Source: Dactylonectria macrodidyma (Eukaryota > Ascomycota > Sordariomycetes > Hypocreales > Nectriaceae). From it: DNA of 64,000 bases. The position numbers and the translations under genes are program-made. Positions 10,800 to 21,690 of this stretch are shown one piece after another. Location: the NCBI GenBank assembly GCA_020744425.1, contig JAGMUV010000040.1, positions 396,652 through 460,651 on the forward strand. The letters are read 5' to 3'. The notes under the pieces were generated by a model that saw only the letters and a program-made list of their open reading frames with translations, ran no database searches and had not been told where the DNA came from. How positions within the stretch are numbered: position 1 is the first letter of the stretch; each line of letters starts with the position of its first letter.

Positions 10800-12079
10800 A
10801 CGATGGAGAGGCAGAAAAGAAGGCAAAAAAGGGGTATTGTATACCCAAAAAGTGTTAACTATTCAAGGTGCTGACATGGGTTTTTGTGTTGGTAGGCGGC
10901 ATGCCCCAGGATACCAACGGGTACGTGACTGAGCCCAACGCGACGTGATGGCGGTAGGGATTACACGGGCCTCATAGCTAGCGCCATGGTGAGTGTCGTC
11001 CCAACGAGGTTCTACGGACTACTCTCCTCTTTAACATTACTGGGTTGAGAGCTGCTCCTTCTGCGAAAGAGGCAGTGTGCCTCTACGCCGATCGGAGAAA
11101 CTCTCCAGGCTAGGCAAGAAAGCCGGCTCTCATCGTCTCCTCTTCATGCCTGATGCCGATAGACTGCCAGTCACATGGGGGGAGCTGCGCAGTGAGGAGG
11201 TGCACTAGCGACGCAAGTCACCACTCATGCAGCCGATCTCTGGTCTTCATGGGTCCCTGGATTGCTGTACAGTGCACCGGTCCTTGCATACGGCCTTATC
11301 CTCGTTCTGGAGGGTCAATGCTCAGTGGCCTACCCTTGACTGTTTGACCAACAGATGTTCCCCACTCCGCGGTTGCAGCCTCCAGGTACTGTGCTGTACT
11401 GTCGGTGAAATCCGACGTGCCCGATGAATCACAAGGGGAGAATCGGGCGAAAGCAACGCTATCTAGTCACAGGGGCGCGGAAGAATAAAGGCCGAGGCGG
11501 ACCACGGAGTTTTGTACTATCTTGTTGCGTCTCCCACTCTTCTCAATCCACACCCGGCCTCCAAGGCAAACTGTACCCCAAGACATCAAGCTACTATCAA
11601 CAGCTGACAACCCACTCTTTACGTTTCCTACCCTCACGGGATTGCCTTCGCATTATAAATCATAGAGAGGGTCAAATTTCCCACTTCGTTTGACTGCAAA
11701 AAGGGTATAATTATCCGGGTGCCCTACCTCGCATTGCGTTCATATAAGAGCCTCCCATAGTACACGCTTCGAACGGCCGATCCATATCGCTACCTCACCC
11801 TCACAGCCAGAAAGGAGTCTGACTGGTTTTGGAGGCGACTGTCTGGTAGTGTCTTGCACCGTGTGTGCATGTTTGCGCTGGCCAACGTTGGGACTTCCCT
11901 TGCTAACTACTGCTAAGTCGCTGTGAATAATTTCACCTTTCTTTCAGCACCGTCGGAAGACAGCGTCTCGTCTCTCTTTCTACCCTACGTCGCGAGAAGA
12001 CGTTACACCCTCTAAACACATTGCTTCGGCTGTCTGTACTCGTCACAAGACCTGCTTCGATTCAGTCGTGATACACATC
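10800..12079. other. intergenic: divergent promoters and a short dispersed repeat
   Basis: Lies between the divergent CK1 and Tcp11 genes. About 35 bp at 10889-10923 (gttggtaggcggc-tgcccc...accaacgggta) match 31132-31166, suggesting a piece of a dispersed element. The last 350 bp before 12080 look like the promoter and pyrimidine-rich leader of the Tcp11 gene. No gene is supported. Confidence 0.45.
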
Positions 12080-13891
12080 ATGACGGCACATCAGGGATTT
12101 GATGCTCCGAACACGGGAGGTTGTCTCATGAATGACGGAATGGAGGCCTCACAGAGCCAATGCGGTGACCTACCGCAATCCAACAATGGCACCGTGATCA
12201 TGACTCTCCCACAGAGTCCTTCGGTAGACGGCTCCTTAACCGCAGGCTCTGCACGTGAGGGCGTCGAATCTCCGGACCCTTCCGATTCTCCTGAGCCTCC
12301 AATTACCATATCAAGCATGAAAGAACTAAGCTTTTCCCAAATTATCAACAACCTAAAACTACGACACGATATCAACTTCGACCTGGAGCTACACTTTAGA
12401 CCAAATGTAGAAGGCGACGAGGGCCGAAGCAAACATGACCGAGCCAGCCACTTTTGGACCGCCCTACGAGAACAGTTGATAGAGTTTATCGTGGACCGAC
12501 CTAGCTTTGATAAGAAGTACGGCACTCAAGACGACTGGTGTCTTCCTAAACTTCTCAAGGCCGTCAAGGACATTATTCAGACACTGGTTCCGCAACGGGA
12601 CCGACGATTTCTCGACGAAGGCCTCAACATCGACCTCCTGATGCAGCAGTTTTACCGCGGCATTGCGGACCTCGAAAAACTGGCTCTGTGGCTCTCGCGT
12701 GTTCTCAAATCGTACTGCGCACCTATACGTGATAAGTGGGTGGATTTCATGTACAACCAACTCAGTAGCGGCAATCGCAACAACGATGTCAACGAGTTGG
12801 TCAACGGCATGCGCAGTCTGCTGAGCGTGCTGGAAGCGATGAAGCTGGATGTTGCGAACCATCAGATAAGATGCCTTCGCCCTGCTTTGATCGAGGAGAC
12901 AATAGCGTTTGAGCAAAAGCATCTGATGAAGATGCTGAGCAACCGCAAGATAGTCATTGACGACGCGAAGCCCTGGTATAGAGACGCCGCTAGGACCTAT
13001 TCCGGCAACGGAGCCACGAGCTCTTCGAATTTTGGAGACATGGGCATCTTCTTTGAGGGTCTTTCACGATCCATGCTGCCCTCGGCAGGCGATAGGCCTC
13101 TCCCTGGAACTTTCTTCTTCGATGAAGAGCGTTTGGATGGAGTGAGGTCCGATATCCTTGACGCCATCAACCTGGACGTTTGCATGCGCATGTACGAAGA
13201 TTTGGAGGGGGTAGCTAAGCCCAGCAAGACGCCTACCTTTTCGGAGGACGCCTCGGAGGATGATCCCCTGATGCCGTCGATGATCAGCCACGAGTTCAAC
13301 TTCAACACTCCTCCGTCACATTCGAGGCCCTCTAGCCTCCCCGACACGAACGAAGCCAAGACCAAGGCCGGCAACCTCCGCGAGTCCCTCGTGGCTCTTT
13401 TCCAACAAGCTCCGCATGATCACCACTACCTTGACCGTTGGCGTGCCATGGCCTCATCGATGGTGCTCCAGATATTCCGGTTCGCCAACGCTCCCTGGGA
13501 GATGCTCCCCCAGTTCGAGAAAAGGCTCACACAGAATGTTTGCAAGATCAAATCGCCCATGTTCCAGGAAATCGAGGAGGCTTATCGCATCCAACTGCTT
13601 GCGGAGCTCTCTACGCGGGTTCGCTACTTCAAATCGCTCTCAGGAGTCTGCCTATTTTCCGTCGCCACTGGCAACCGCGTGCCCAGCAACAACCGTGGCC
13701 TGGATACCGGACGAGATCGAGACCTGGATGAAGCTATTCGCGTTGACCAGCAGGAGGGCGGCATCGAAGACATTGCGACTCGCATCGCTCACGTCGGCGT
13801 TGTCCATTGGAGGGTCTGGGCTCGGATGGCCTATGTCGACGAGGGCGATATGTCGATGGACCAATTGAATGTCACAATCTGCGAAGGGTGA
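12080..13891 (+). CDS. Tcp11/Sok1 family protein
   Basis: Intronless, 603 aa from the ATG at 12080; an in-frame GTG at 12068 is less likely as a start. The N-terminal ~80 residues are low-complexity (Ser, Pro, Gln). The rest has the Tcp11 alpha-helical fold pattern, with segments such as RFLDEGLNIDLLMQQ, CAPIRDKWV and HQIRCLRPALIEETIAFEQK. In yeast the relative Sok1 is a dosage suppressor of cAMP-dependent kinase loss, and in filamentous fungi relatives are linked to PKA signalling and morphogenesis, so that role is inferred. An inserted Ser/Pro-rich linker lies around residues 380-430. The gene looks intact. Confidence 0.88.
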   Translation: MTAHQGFDAPNTGGCLMNDGMEASQSQCGDLPQSNNGTVIMTLPQSPSVDGSLTAGSAREGVESPDPSDSPEPPITISSMKELSFSQIINNLKLRHDINFDLELHFRPNVEGDEGRSKHDRASHFWTALREQLIEFIVDRPSFDKKYGTQDDWCLPKLLKAVKDIIQTLVPQRDRRFLDEGLNIDLLMQQFYRGIADLEKLALWLSRVLKSYCAPIRDKWVDFMYNQLSSGNRNNDVNELVNGMRSLLSVLEAMKLDVANHQIRCLRPALIEETIAFEQKHLMKMLSNRKIVIDDAKPWYRDAARTYSGNGATSSSNFGDMGIFFEGLSRSMLPSAGDRPLPGTFFFDEERLDGVRSDILDAINLDVCMRMYEDLEGVAKPSKTPTFSEDASEDDPLMPSMISHEFNFNTPPSHSRPSSLPDTNEAKTKAGNLRESLVALFQQAPHDHHYLDRWRAMASSMVLQIFRFANAPWEMLPQFEKRLTQNVCKIKSPMFQEIEEAYRIQLLAELSTRVRYFKSLSGVCLFSVATGNRVPSNNRGLDTGRDRDLDEAIRVDQQEGGIEDIATRIAHVGVVHWRVWARMAYVDEGDMSMDQLNVTICEG

Positions 13892-14460
13892 CCCCATGCA
13901 AATTGCGTAGATTATTCTGCGTTCTGCGATAATAAGTTGTCTCCACGGGGTGCGTCCCTAGTGGCATGACGGCATGTGTAGTAGTTGTGTACTAACCTGC
14001 GTTCTTGATTCCTACATCGCGTTTTTCGTCTTTCGAAATCGGCCAGACAACCAAGGTGTACTCGACGAAACGGTTCATACAAGTACGGGTCTCGGTATAT
14101 CCAAGTCGGCGCTCCCAACTGGGTTCTTGGGCTGCTTCTTGAGTGATGCTGTTCCACGGAACCCGGACATCCTCGCAGCAGAGGCTGAGAGCAGAGTGAT
14201 AACCTATTGGCGGGATCCGGGTGTCAAACTCCAAGCTATGTAGACGGAAATGCAAGACTGGGCGCAGTTCCATTCAGACATCACTCTCTAGCTCATGCTC
14301 AAGGACCCTGCGAGCCTCCAGTTAAAGCATGAGAACGAGGCCACTGAGAGGATAACCTCAGAGGAAGTAATTGACTGATTATTGTCGATAATTGTCTCAG
14401 CCCCTAATGCGATTGGTGTGTATCTCTTGAGTGTAGCCACGGAGCCATCGCGCGGCGGTC

Positions 14461-14524
14461 TTTTAATGCACTTGAGGTAGGGTTTTAATGCACTTGGCGT
14501 AGGGTTAATGCACTTGAGGTAGGG
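14461..14524. repeat. three-copy minisatellite, unit about 20-22 bp
   Basis: The core ttaatgcacttgaggtaggg occurs three times in a row, with one copy reading ggcgtaggg. Unit ends resemble TAGGGTT but the period is far too long for a telomere repeat. Confidence 0.8.
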
Positions 14525-14631
14525 TAGTGTAGTTTCATGCGATCCATCGAGCCTCGATATGTCGGGACCGAAGCGAGGCTTTGTTACGCAGTTAGATATA
14601 TGTCTCATGTTGAGTAATCAGGCGGCTTTGA

Positions 14632-14659
14632 CTGCTGCTGCTGTTGTTGTTGTTGTTGA
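14632..14659. repeat. CTG/TTG trinucleotide microsatellite
   Basis: (CTG)3-4 runs directly into (TTG)5, outside any recognised gene. Confidence 0.85.
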
Positions 14660-15202
14660 TTTATTATCGTCATGAAGACATCTACTAGAGATATCTACAG
14701 AATCCCCTAAGGGCAAGATGACGTGCTAGGCTGGTGTCAACAGCTGAAGAAACCTAAGTACAATAACCCGGGGCCGGGGTTATAGGCACTACTGGCCTAT
14801 AGCTCGGGCCTACAATCCGTCCTAGACTGCAACCCTTCTTCCTCTTCCATCTAGCAATTAAGCAGCCCTATTTGACCTATGATTTCGAGCCCGATATCCG
14901 TCAGCGGATTGTCAGGGCGGGTGTCGGCATACCCATATTTATTAACCAGCTTAGAATTGCGGCTTTGACTGCTGAGAAAGTCTGATTGTACCTCAGAAAT
15001 AGTGAGAAGAATTGCTATTTTGTTATGTCTTGTTTCTTGGGATAACAGCTTCGCAAAGACCAAACGCTCCTGCCTGCGATCGCAATGGCTTCAACGAATC
15101 GTCGCGTCGGACCCCGCGCTGTTTCCCCCTCAGAAGCCGCTTGTAGTCACAGGTAGGACTAGACCGCAAGATATTCAGAGCACACGCCACGAAGGCCAGG
15201 TC

Positions 15203-15617
15203 TCAAGCCTTCCGCGTGCAAACTCGACATGAATGCATCTTGCAGTATGCGCACTCAAAGATCATCCAGTGAGGCCCTGAACGACAGAGCTGGCAAACCC
15301 ATTGGATCAGTGTGCTATCTGACTTGATCATTCGAAATGAATGTGCACAAGCATTGGCGATTTGATCGGATTGGTGGCAGTGGTCATCTAGTCTAGGGGG
15401 CGTGATTGCTCTCGGGAGACGGCAGGATTCGCCCGATCGGATATGAATGCATTCTTGGATACGGTCATATCAGCTTTGCATGGCATAACTTGCATTATGA
15501 GTACTTACCGGTGAGTAGTTCAACAGTCACGTCAAAGTAAACGAGACGAGTGATCTCAAGACCACCACACCTAATGCGTTGGCGTTGTTTCAACCTAAGA
15601 AACAAGAGAATAGACAT
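15203..15617 (-). CDS. small Cys-rich putative zinc-binding protein, two exons
   Basis: Exon 1 is 15617-15509 (from the ATG of MSILLFL). An intron 15508-15454 (55 nt, GTAAGT donor, GCTGAT branch, CCAAG acceptor) joins in phase 1 to exon 2, 15453-15203, for 119 aa. The C-terminus holds C-x2-C-x10-C-x2-C-x4-C-x2-C (CQLC...CAYC...CRVC) with Trp before the first Cys and GP after the second, a treble-clef-like arrangement seen in many small fungal proteins. A strong pyrimidine-rich acceptor (CTTGTTTCTTAG) inside exon 1 means that the true first exon could lie further upstream. A long CT-rich leader (15620-16030) precedes it. Function unknown. Confidence 0.55.
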
Positions 15618-15619
15618 TG

Positions 15620-16967
15620 GAGGTGTCAAAGAATAGAAATTGTGGAGGCAATCGATGTGAGGTAGAGAGAGGAGGCAGCCTTGGGCATTTATGTAGATTG
15701 CGTGGTCGTTGGAGAGTTGCGATGTTGGTGTATGGGGAGCGTGATGGAAACGGAGAATCTGGTGAAGCTGGTAATAACGTGAATAAGAGATAAATGATGG
15801 ACGAGATATGAGCAACGAGGCGGAAAATCCGGAGGAGGGTCGGTATCGAGGTCAAATATAGTAGAGTCAAATGGTGAAGAAGGAAGATACGGCGACGAGC
15901 TAGACTGGATAATGGAGTAATACCCCGTCGTTACGAGAATGCTCGAGGACCTTGGCGATATGGCAGCTAAGTGATCTTTTGAGATGAATTTGGAGAGGGG
16001 GGGGGGGAGGGGAGGAGGAAGAAGTAGGAGGGGGTTCGGCTCCCAACAACGAGCCAGCAACTGAGCACAGCCAAGGTGCCGTAACCGACAAATGGGGATG
16101 GATGAAAATGTGTACCTATTGATACAGGTACTTTGTCTTGTTTGATCGCGCCGCGACCGCTCGTTTGGGACCAGGGGACCCATACATTTCCAATGCCAAT
16201 GGCACAGGGCACAGTAGGGATGAGTGGGGATGACGAATTGGCATGGTGAGGCGAGGTGAGGCGAGTGCAGGTTGTCAATGGCGTTATTTCCGTAGCGATA
16301 AGGTAGAGGATTGAGGCAAACTCGTGTTGGCAATCTTTAAGTTAGCCCCTTTCACGCTTGCTCTTTTGGCAACCGCTGCTCGTCAACCGAAGAAGTAGCT
16401 CATACGCAGCTTTGGCGGCCAGGTGATTTTTCTTGCCTTGGTTCGCCATCATCTTGAGGCGATTGTATGCAGTGACCGCGAATTGCGTGTGCGTAATGAT
16501 CGCAGAGAAAGCATGTGCATGGTTGCAGGGAGAGAAACTGGGCGCAATCGTGCAGGGTCGTTGATCGAAGAAGAGGAATAGCGGGGAATTGATTGCATAA
16601 AACCGCCCCCAGGGGAGGGGTCGCCTCACAGTGTTTGCGCACGTTGAATACCGGACAAGGGCGAGGCACCACACGAATCACCTCCACACTCTACTTCGCC
16701 TCAGATCTTGGTCTCAGACCCCAGCTGTCATAGCGTGTTTGTCTTTTTACCCTCACAAAGACTGGGATGGCGGGTTACCGAGCGTCTCCGTTCAGTAATC
16801 TAATCTCCATGGGACATGGTTGCGGTGGTGATGGCAGCAAGAGAGAATCCATTCAATGTATGCGATGTACGGGGTACTTCGGAGCATAGTTCAGGCCAAT
16901 ATCCATCCCTACACATATCGATCACCACCGCCAACCGTTAGCCGATCACAGTTCAAGCTTTTGTCCC
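15620..16967. other. CT-rich leader/promoter and intergenic stretch
   Basis: On the minus strand the stretch is strongly pyrimidine-rich, including a C10-like run at about 15998-16007. It suits the leader of the small gene at 15203-15617. Open frames here (such as 16333-15689 and 16674-16342 on the minus strand) are composition-driven and show no domain. Confidence 0.4.
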
Positions 16968-17792
16968 TCAAAGTCGCTTCACCGCAGCGACGGCTTTCCT
17001 AAGAACATGTCGACCCTTGATTATGTGACATTCGGCCTGCAAGCTCTTGTCACCCGTGCCATCGCCGCTTACCTCCCAGAACATAGAGCTAGCGAGTCCT
17101 GCCTCTTTAAGCCAGGACACCTTTGCTTTGACAACCTCTGGCGTGTCATAGGAGATCAACTCTCGACTGCTGGGGTCATAGCTATATAATGCGACCAGCT
17201 CGGAGTCAATCTTTTCGATCGCCCCTTGCCGTGGCAAAGCCTTGTAGTCGCACACACCGTTCTCCCACGACCCACTACCAACCCCATCAAATGGGTTGCC
17301 AATGCCGTCGGTATTCTCAAAGGCCCGTCCGTAGAGAGGCATGCCAAGAATGATCTTTGACGGGTTGACCCCAGCGGCAACGTAATCCTGAACGACCGCA
17401 GTGGTGGAAAATGCAGAGGAGTCGCTGGGAAAGATATTCGACTGATGCCCGCTGACAGTATCCCAAGGACCACTATAATCGTACGCCATGATATTAAAAG
17501 AGTCGACGATGTCTGATAATGATTTAAGATCAAGCTTCTTATAATGAATCGGTCCGGCTGGTGAGGCGATAGAGAGTATGACATGGTACCCTGGCGCATG
17601 CTGCTGAGCATACGTATCGAGCTCGTCACGCACAGCTCGGAGCAGGAGGACGAAATTCGATGCCTCAGTCTCATCTGTGGGAGACTCCCAGTCAACGTCC
17701 ACACCATCAAATCCCCAGTCTCCTATTGTTTTCACGGCCGACTTCGCAAATCTCCCTCTGCTTTTTGAAGTAGCAGAGACGAAGATGAGCAT
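16968..17792 (-). pseudogene. 5'-truncated GH18 chitinase
   Basis: The frame gives 274 aa of a family 18 endochitinase of the fungal Chit42/Ech42 type. It keeps the catalytic DGVDVDWE, the IMAYDYSGPWD and GMPLYGRAFENTDG segments and SMFWEVSGD. It begins at SKSRGRFAKSAVKTIGDWGF, so the signal peptide, first beta strands and SIGGWTWS motif, roughly 130 residues, are missing. Only a damaged trace (SFGCSSSS) of the GGW motif region lies just upstream. The last 25 residues diverge after GDKSL, suggesting a 3' frame change. Only about 190 bp separate it from the kinase gene upstream, too little for the lost exons. Probably non-functional, although the catalytic centre is intact. Confidence 0.75.
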
Positions 17793-17985
17793 CCAAAGCT
17801 AACCAAACAGCCTCTTGTTATGAGAAAGAACACCCAAGCAGTCACCCATGTGCGGAACTGGTCAAACAACTGAAACAGAAGAGGAACGGAGCAACAAAAC
17901 GATTGGCGTAGAGGCGCAGAGAGGACTGGAGGCAAGTTTTCAATAGCAGGAATCTGAAAAATTGCCCGTCTTGACATTTCCAAAC

Positions 17986-19420
17986 TCAGTCACTGTCTTT
18001 CAGTTTGTTGTGCTTATCCAATCTCGTATGCGATGTTCGCTTCGACAGTCTGGGCTCCTGTCCGGGACTCGACACAAGCGAGCGTTTGGGGATGTGTGAC
18101 ATCTCTAGAGGTGTCTGTAGTCGCTTTGTCTGGGTCTTCTCCATTTCGGATATTTTGACTTCTTGCAAAGTCTCTGCCGTGTTGAGACGGCCAGCCTTCG
18201 GGCACCAATGTCGTTGTTTGAGTTCGTTCCAATCGTATATGCCATCATCCACCTCGGCCTTATCACGTAGAGTGTCCGAGAACAGTCCTCGCAAATAGTC
18301 GTAATCTGGCGTAGCTTCAAAATCGAGTTTGCGAACATACTGGAAGTAGTTCCAGATCATATCGAATCCCTTGCAGAGTTCCTCAATCGTAGTGACCCGC
18401 TTCTTGTTGCTGATTTCTTCATTTGGCTGGCGCTTCGTGGCTGCTTTTATGCCTTGCCAAGGCAAATGACCGCGTAGGAAGTATATAAAAACATTTCCAA
18501 GGGCCTCTAGATCGTCTCGTCGTGATTGCTCTTGGCCAAGATGGGCGTTGATACTCATATAGCTTGGTGTCCCGTATACAGACTTCCCCTCCTGGCAAGG
18601 AATATGCTGTAGGGTCTTCGGGTGTCGGTAGCGTTTTGCCATACCGAAATCAACAAAATGAACCACATTGGCAGTTTCGGTCTCTGGCCTTCCCATTAAG
18701 AAGTTGCCTGGCTTGATATCGCGGTATATAAAACTGTGCTCGTGCAAATCTTGAATTCTCTGCAACTAGTAAATTTGTTAGATTTGCTTTAATGAATGTC
18801 GTAGATCAACAAACCAACTGCTTTGCGATCATCATCACAGTTTTGGCTGTGAATCTGCGGCTACATGCTTGGAATAAATCCTCTAAAGACGGCCCTAGAA
18901 GATCTAAAATGAGGACATTGTGGAGGTATACCAGCCCGAAGTAGTATACGTTTGGGATCCCATCTGCGTCGTCGTTAGCAAGAGGTCCACGTAGAGTAGA
19001 TGAGAGAGTTGCACAACATCCAGCCATGACTTTGTATGTGCGGAACTCGTCACGTAGCTGTGGACAGGCGCGTTTCCTCGGCTCCTGTTTCCGCATATCT
19101 GTGAGCATCTTTACCTTGGACTGTGCGGCTGGGAAACATACGAACTTGATCGCCACCTGTCTTCCATCAAACGACCTAATCGCAGTATAGACAACACCGA
19201 AAGCGCCATCTGCTAATTTTCGGCCTACCGAATATCGTGTTTCAGCGTCCTTGGGATCTATATGAATCACATTGCCTTCTTTCCTCGCTTTATCGAGATG
19301 CTTGACCAATTCTTGCGCGTTTGGCTCTTCCACATCAGTTCTTTGCGATCCAGAACTTCCGCATCGCTGGTTGACTTGACGCAGTGGAAGCTTTTCCGTG
19401 CCATCATGAGGAACTTCCAT
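17986..19420 (-). CDS. divergent casein kinase 1 family kinase
   Basis: Exon 1 is 19420-18815, then a 49-nt intron (18814-18766) in phase 0, then exon 2, 18765-17986, for 461 aa. The ATG of MEVPHDG was chosen; the frame is open upstream to about 19564 without another ATG. The Gly loop is LADGAFGVVY, with the first Gly replaced by Ala; VAIKFV holds the Lys; the catalytic loop is IYRDIKPGNFLMG, as in Yck-type CK1; then VDFGMAKRYRHPKT and EQSRRDDLEALGN. An insertion of about 40 residues (KMLTDMRKQEPRKR...) follows the VAIK strand. The C-tail is Lys/Thr-rich with no visible Cys lipidation motif. Catalytic residues are kept, so activity is possible. It is clearly more diverged than the CK1 at 8.7 kb. 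Confidence 0.8.
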
Positions 19421-19582
19421 GGCTGTAATCTCGGCGTTGTAGTCTGTGGTGGGACTGTGGTTGACGAAGAAAGTGACCTCCGATGGAGACGCGAGAGAGA
19501 TCAGGCCAACTCCAGAATCGGATCCACAATCACACCTTTGGGGAGGGTGCAGGGCGACAGGCAAAGGGGTGCCGGTCTTTTC

Positions 19583-20522
19583 TCAAGGACAAGTGTCTTT
19601 TTTCCTTTGGTGAGGGTACGATCGTTCGTAATAGACGTTTCGCCACAATAGACTAAGGTTATCCTCAAAGCTTAGTACCTGTCGCTTCTTGCGAAGTTGG
19701 ATTCCCGTAGGATTGCTCCGCAACGTCGCTGGCGCCCTCAGAGACGCGTTGTCTCTTTGAAGGGGTGGATGGAGTGGCCCGGCCCTCCCAGCGAGCGGAC
19801 CGCTTTGAAGACGGAGTAGCGGTCGGAGTCGGCGTGGCCGGGGGGGCTTGGGCAAGCCTCGGCAAGCCTCGGCAGGTAGGCCAGGTCCAGGACACGGAGG
19901 GCGAGTTGATTGGTGTCAGTGGTGCGACCAGCTACCTTGGCGGTGATGCTCAGGAGGACTCCCGGTGATGATGAAAAGCCGTGCATGACAGCGTGTTCCA
20001 TCTCGCGCACGAAAAATGACCCGATTCACTACGGAGGGGCCTCGAAGGGTGTCTACGTAGCCGGAATTTACAGCTCAATCGAGATATCAATATTTTCACG
20101 TCAAGAGGGCAAACCAGAGGGCGTTGTTAGAACTTGGAGTGTACATAGTACCCAGGTATCTATTTGGCGCGTTGACAACTGGCCACGAACAGCACACAGG
20201 GTATCTGGTGGCTGAGGCAAATTAACGCATGGAAAACCAACCATAACCTAACCCTACAACGACCTTGTTCGCTTGGTACTCAAACGAGGCGTGGTAGCCA
20301 TAAAGTGTGATGACTTGGGCGTAGCCGGATGTAACCCAAATGAGCTGCGCCTGCACCCCCAATTTAGTCTAATGCATCGCGCACCTATGTGTGCCCACAC
20401 AGTTCTAACCCAACCATCATACAGCCAGCCTACCGACTATATTTAAAGGCTTACAATCACCACTCAAACGAAACTAATTCAATGAAACCCTACCTTCTCT
20501 CGTCTCTTTTCGAACAACAATC
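19583..20522. other. stretch with a GC-rich fragment of unclear coding status
   Basis: Minus-strand frames at 19665-20010 are GC-rich. One encodes a Pro/Thr stretch and a KRQR-type basic patch. They overlap in two frames without splice support, so no gene is called. 20200-20522 is probably the promoter of the next gene (a TATATTTAAAGGC-like box is near 20440). Confidence 0.35.
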
Positions 20523-20984
20523 ATGGATGAAGCTAACGATGACAAAATCGCCATGAAGGTCTGGGCGGAACTGGGGTACATGATCGCTCCTCATCCATCG
20601 AGAACCCCCAAAAGCGTCTCCCACCGTCGTAAGAACTCTCTTGTCATGGTCTATGAAATAGAACTAATATTTCCAGTGGGGTATGCCGGACCACCGTCAA
20701 AAGACAAGTTGAAAGCGTTTCAAAAGGCGTATATTGGGCATGGGGGAAAGAGGAGCTCAGAATGTTTCAAGGAGCGACACCGCCTTCAAGTATTTCGCCT
20801 CGATCTTGAATTGCGCAAGAAGATGATAGAGAAAGCGGAACCCGAAATTCGGCGGCATCTGCGGGGCCGCGATGAGGAAGTTATCGTGTTGTTTTTGCGA
20901 AGCCAGCCTGACCTGTATTGGTCCGTGGTGGAAGACGTAATGAATGAGGAGGCGAGCGGGATGCAGGACCGGTTCGTGTCGTAA
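20523..20984 (+). CDS. small hypothetical protein
   Basis: ATG at 20523 after a CT-rich leader. The uninterrupted frame gives 153 aa. A candidate 48-nt intron at 20629-20676 (GTAAGA donor, TTTCCAG acceptor) keeps the frame, so the spliced form would be 137 aa. The product is charged, with Lys/Arg-rich helices (DLELRKKMIEKAEPEIRRHL). No signal peptide, membrane helix or known domain was recognised. Confidence rests on codon texture and promoter context. Confidence 0.5.
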   Translation: MDEANDDKIAMKVWAELGYMIAPHPSRTPKSVSHRRKNSLVMVYEIELIFPVGYAGPPSKDKLKAFQKAYIGHGGKRSSECFKERHRLQVFRLDLELRKKMIEKAEPEIRRHLRGRDEEVIVLFLRSQPDLYWSVVEDVMNEEASGMQDRFVS

Positions 20985-21115
20985 ACGTCGAGAAAGTAGT
21001 TTTCTTCCCTAAGTGCCCCGCATTAGATGTACTTTACTTTGCAAGGTATTTGATCATTGCCACAACATATGCACTACTGACTTTGATGTTTTATCCTTAT
21101 AAACTCCGCCTCACT

Positions 21116-21667
21116 TCATCCCCACCGATCTAGTACTTCTCTCAAACGAGTCGTGGTTGCCAAGGCCTTGCTTATCATGTGTTTGCCAGGATCTGGATTC
21201 GCCTCCGGACCCGCATCCGAGTCTGGTGCTGTGTTGGATTCTCCTCCAGCCGTATCTCTCTCCGCTGTTGACTCCTGGGGACTCAGAGCCAGCCGCAACT
21301 TACACAGCTTAAGGAGGGCGTCATTGGTGGCACCAACAAAGGCTTTGTGGACTGCGGGCAGTCGTTCCTTAGCCGACTGTGTATGTTCCGTCTTGAGGCT
21401 GTCGACCTCGCGTCCCCTCTTCTCGAGCATCCAGATGCTGCTAGCAAGCTGAATGAGCATGTCGAGGCCGCTTTGGTAGCCGTTGGAGTGCCTTGTGAGC
21501 TGGATGAATCGGGAAAGCACGTCGCCGAAGTGGCTTCGGAAGGTCTCGCAGGTTCGCTCATATTCATACTGATAGGATATGATCTGGTGAATGTCGTGGG
21601 CCAATTGCCTGACGTAGTCCCCGGGAGCAGGCCGCTGAGCATTGGCAATGATTACGACTTGGCTCAT
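21116..21667 (-). CDS. helical hypothetical protein, 183 aa
   Basis: The ATG at 21667 (MSQVVIIANAQRPAPG) was chosen because the frame upstream runs through a pentanucleotide microsatellite and reads as low-complexity. The product is predicted helical (DYVRQLAHDIHQIISYQYEY, DVLSRFIQLTRHS) with a disordered C-terminus rich in Asp, Pro and Gly. No domain was recognised. Confidence 0.5.
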   Translation of the reverse strand: MSQVVIIANAQRPAPGDYVRQLAHDIHQIISYQYEYERTCETFRSHFGDVLSRFIQLTRHSNGYQSGLDMLIQLASSIWMLEKRGREVDSLKTEHTQSAKERLPAVHKAFVGATNDALLKLCKLRLALSPQESTAERDTAGGESNTAPDSDAGPEANPDPGKHMISKALATTTRLREVLDRWG

Positions 21668-21690
21668 TGTGGGAACTTTGCCAACCGTGC

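Larger units (their letters stand above)
13892..15202. other. intergenic with simple repeats
   Basis: No supported gene. Contains a three-copy minisatellite (14461-14524), a CTG/TTG microsatellite (14632-14659) and a short palindromic patch near 14760-14815 (ataggcactactggcctat). Confidence 0.5.

Noticed and set aside
15689..16333. Minus-strand frame of 214 codons
   Set aside because: It lies in a pyrimidine-rich leader; residues are dominated by Ser, Pro and Leu from composition, with no domain. The true small gene starts downstream at 15617.
16342..16674. Minus-strand frame of 110 codons
   Set aside because: The last 35 residues look codon-like, but there is no domain and the rest is Cys/Phe-rich noise. 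Too weak to call.
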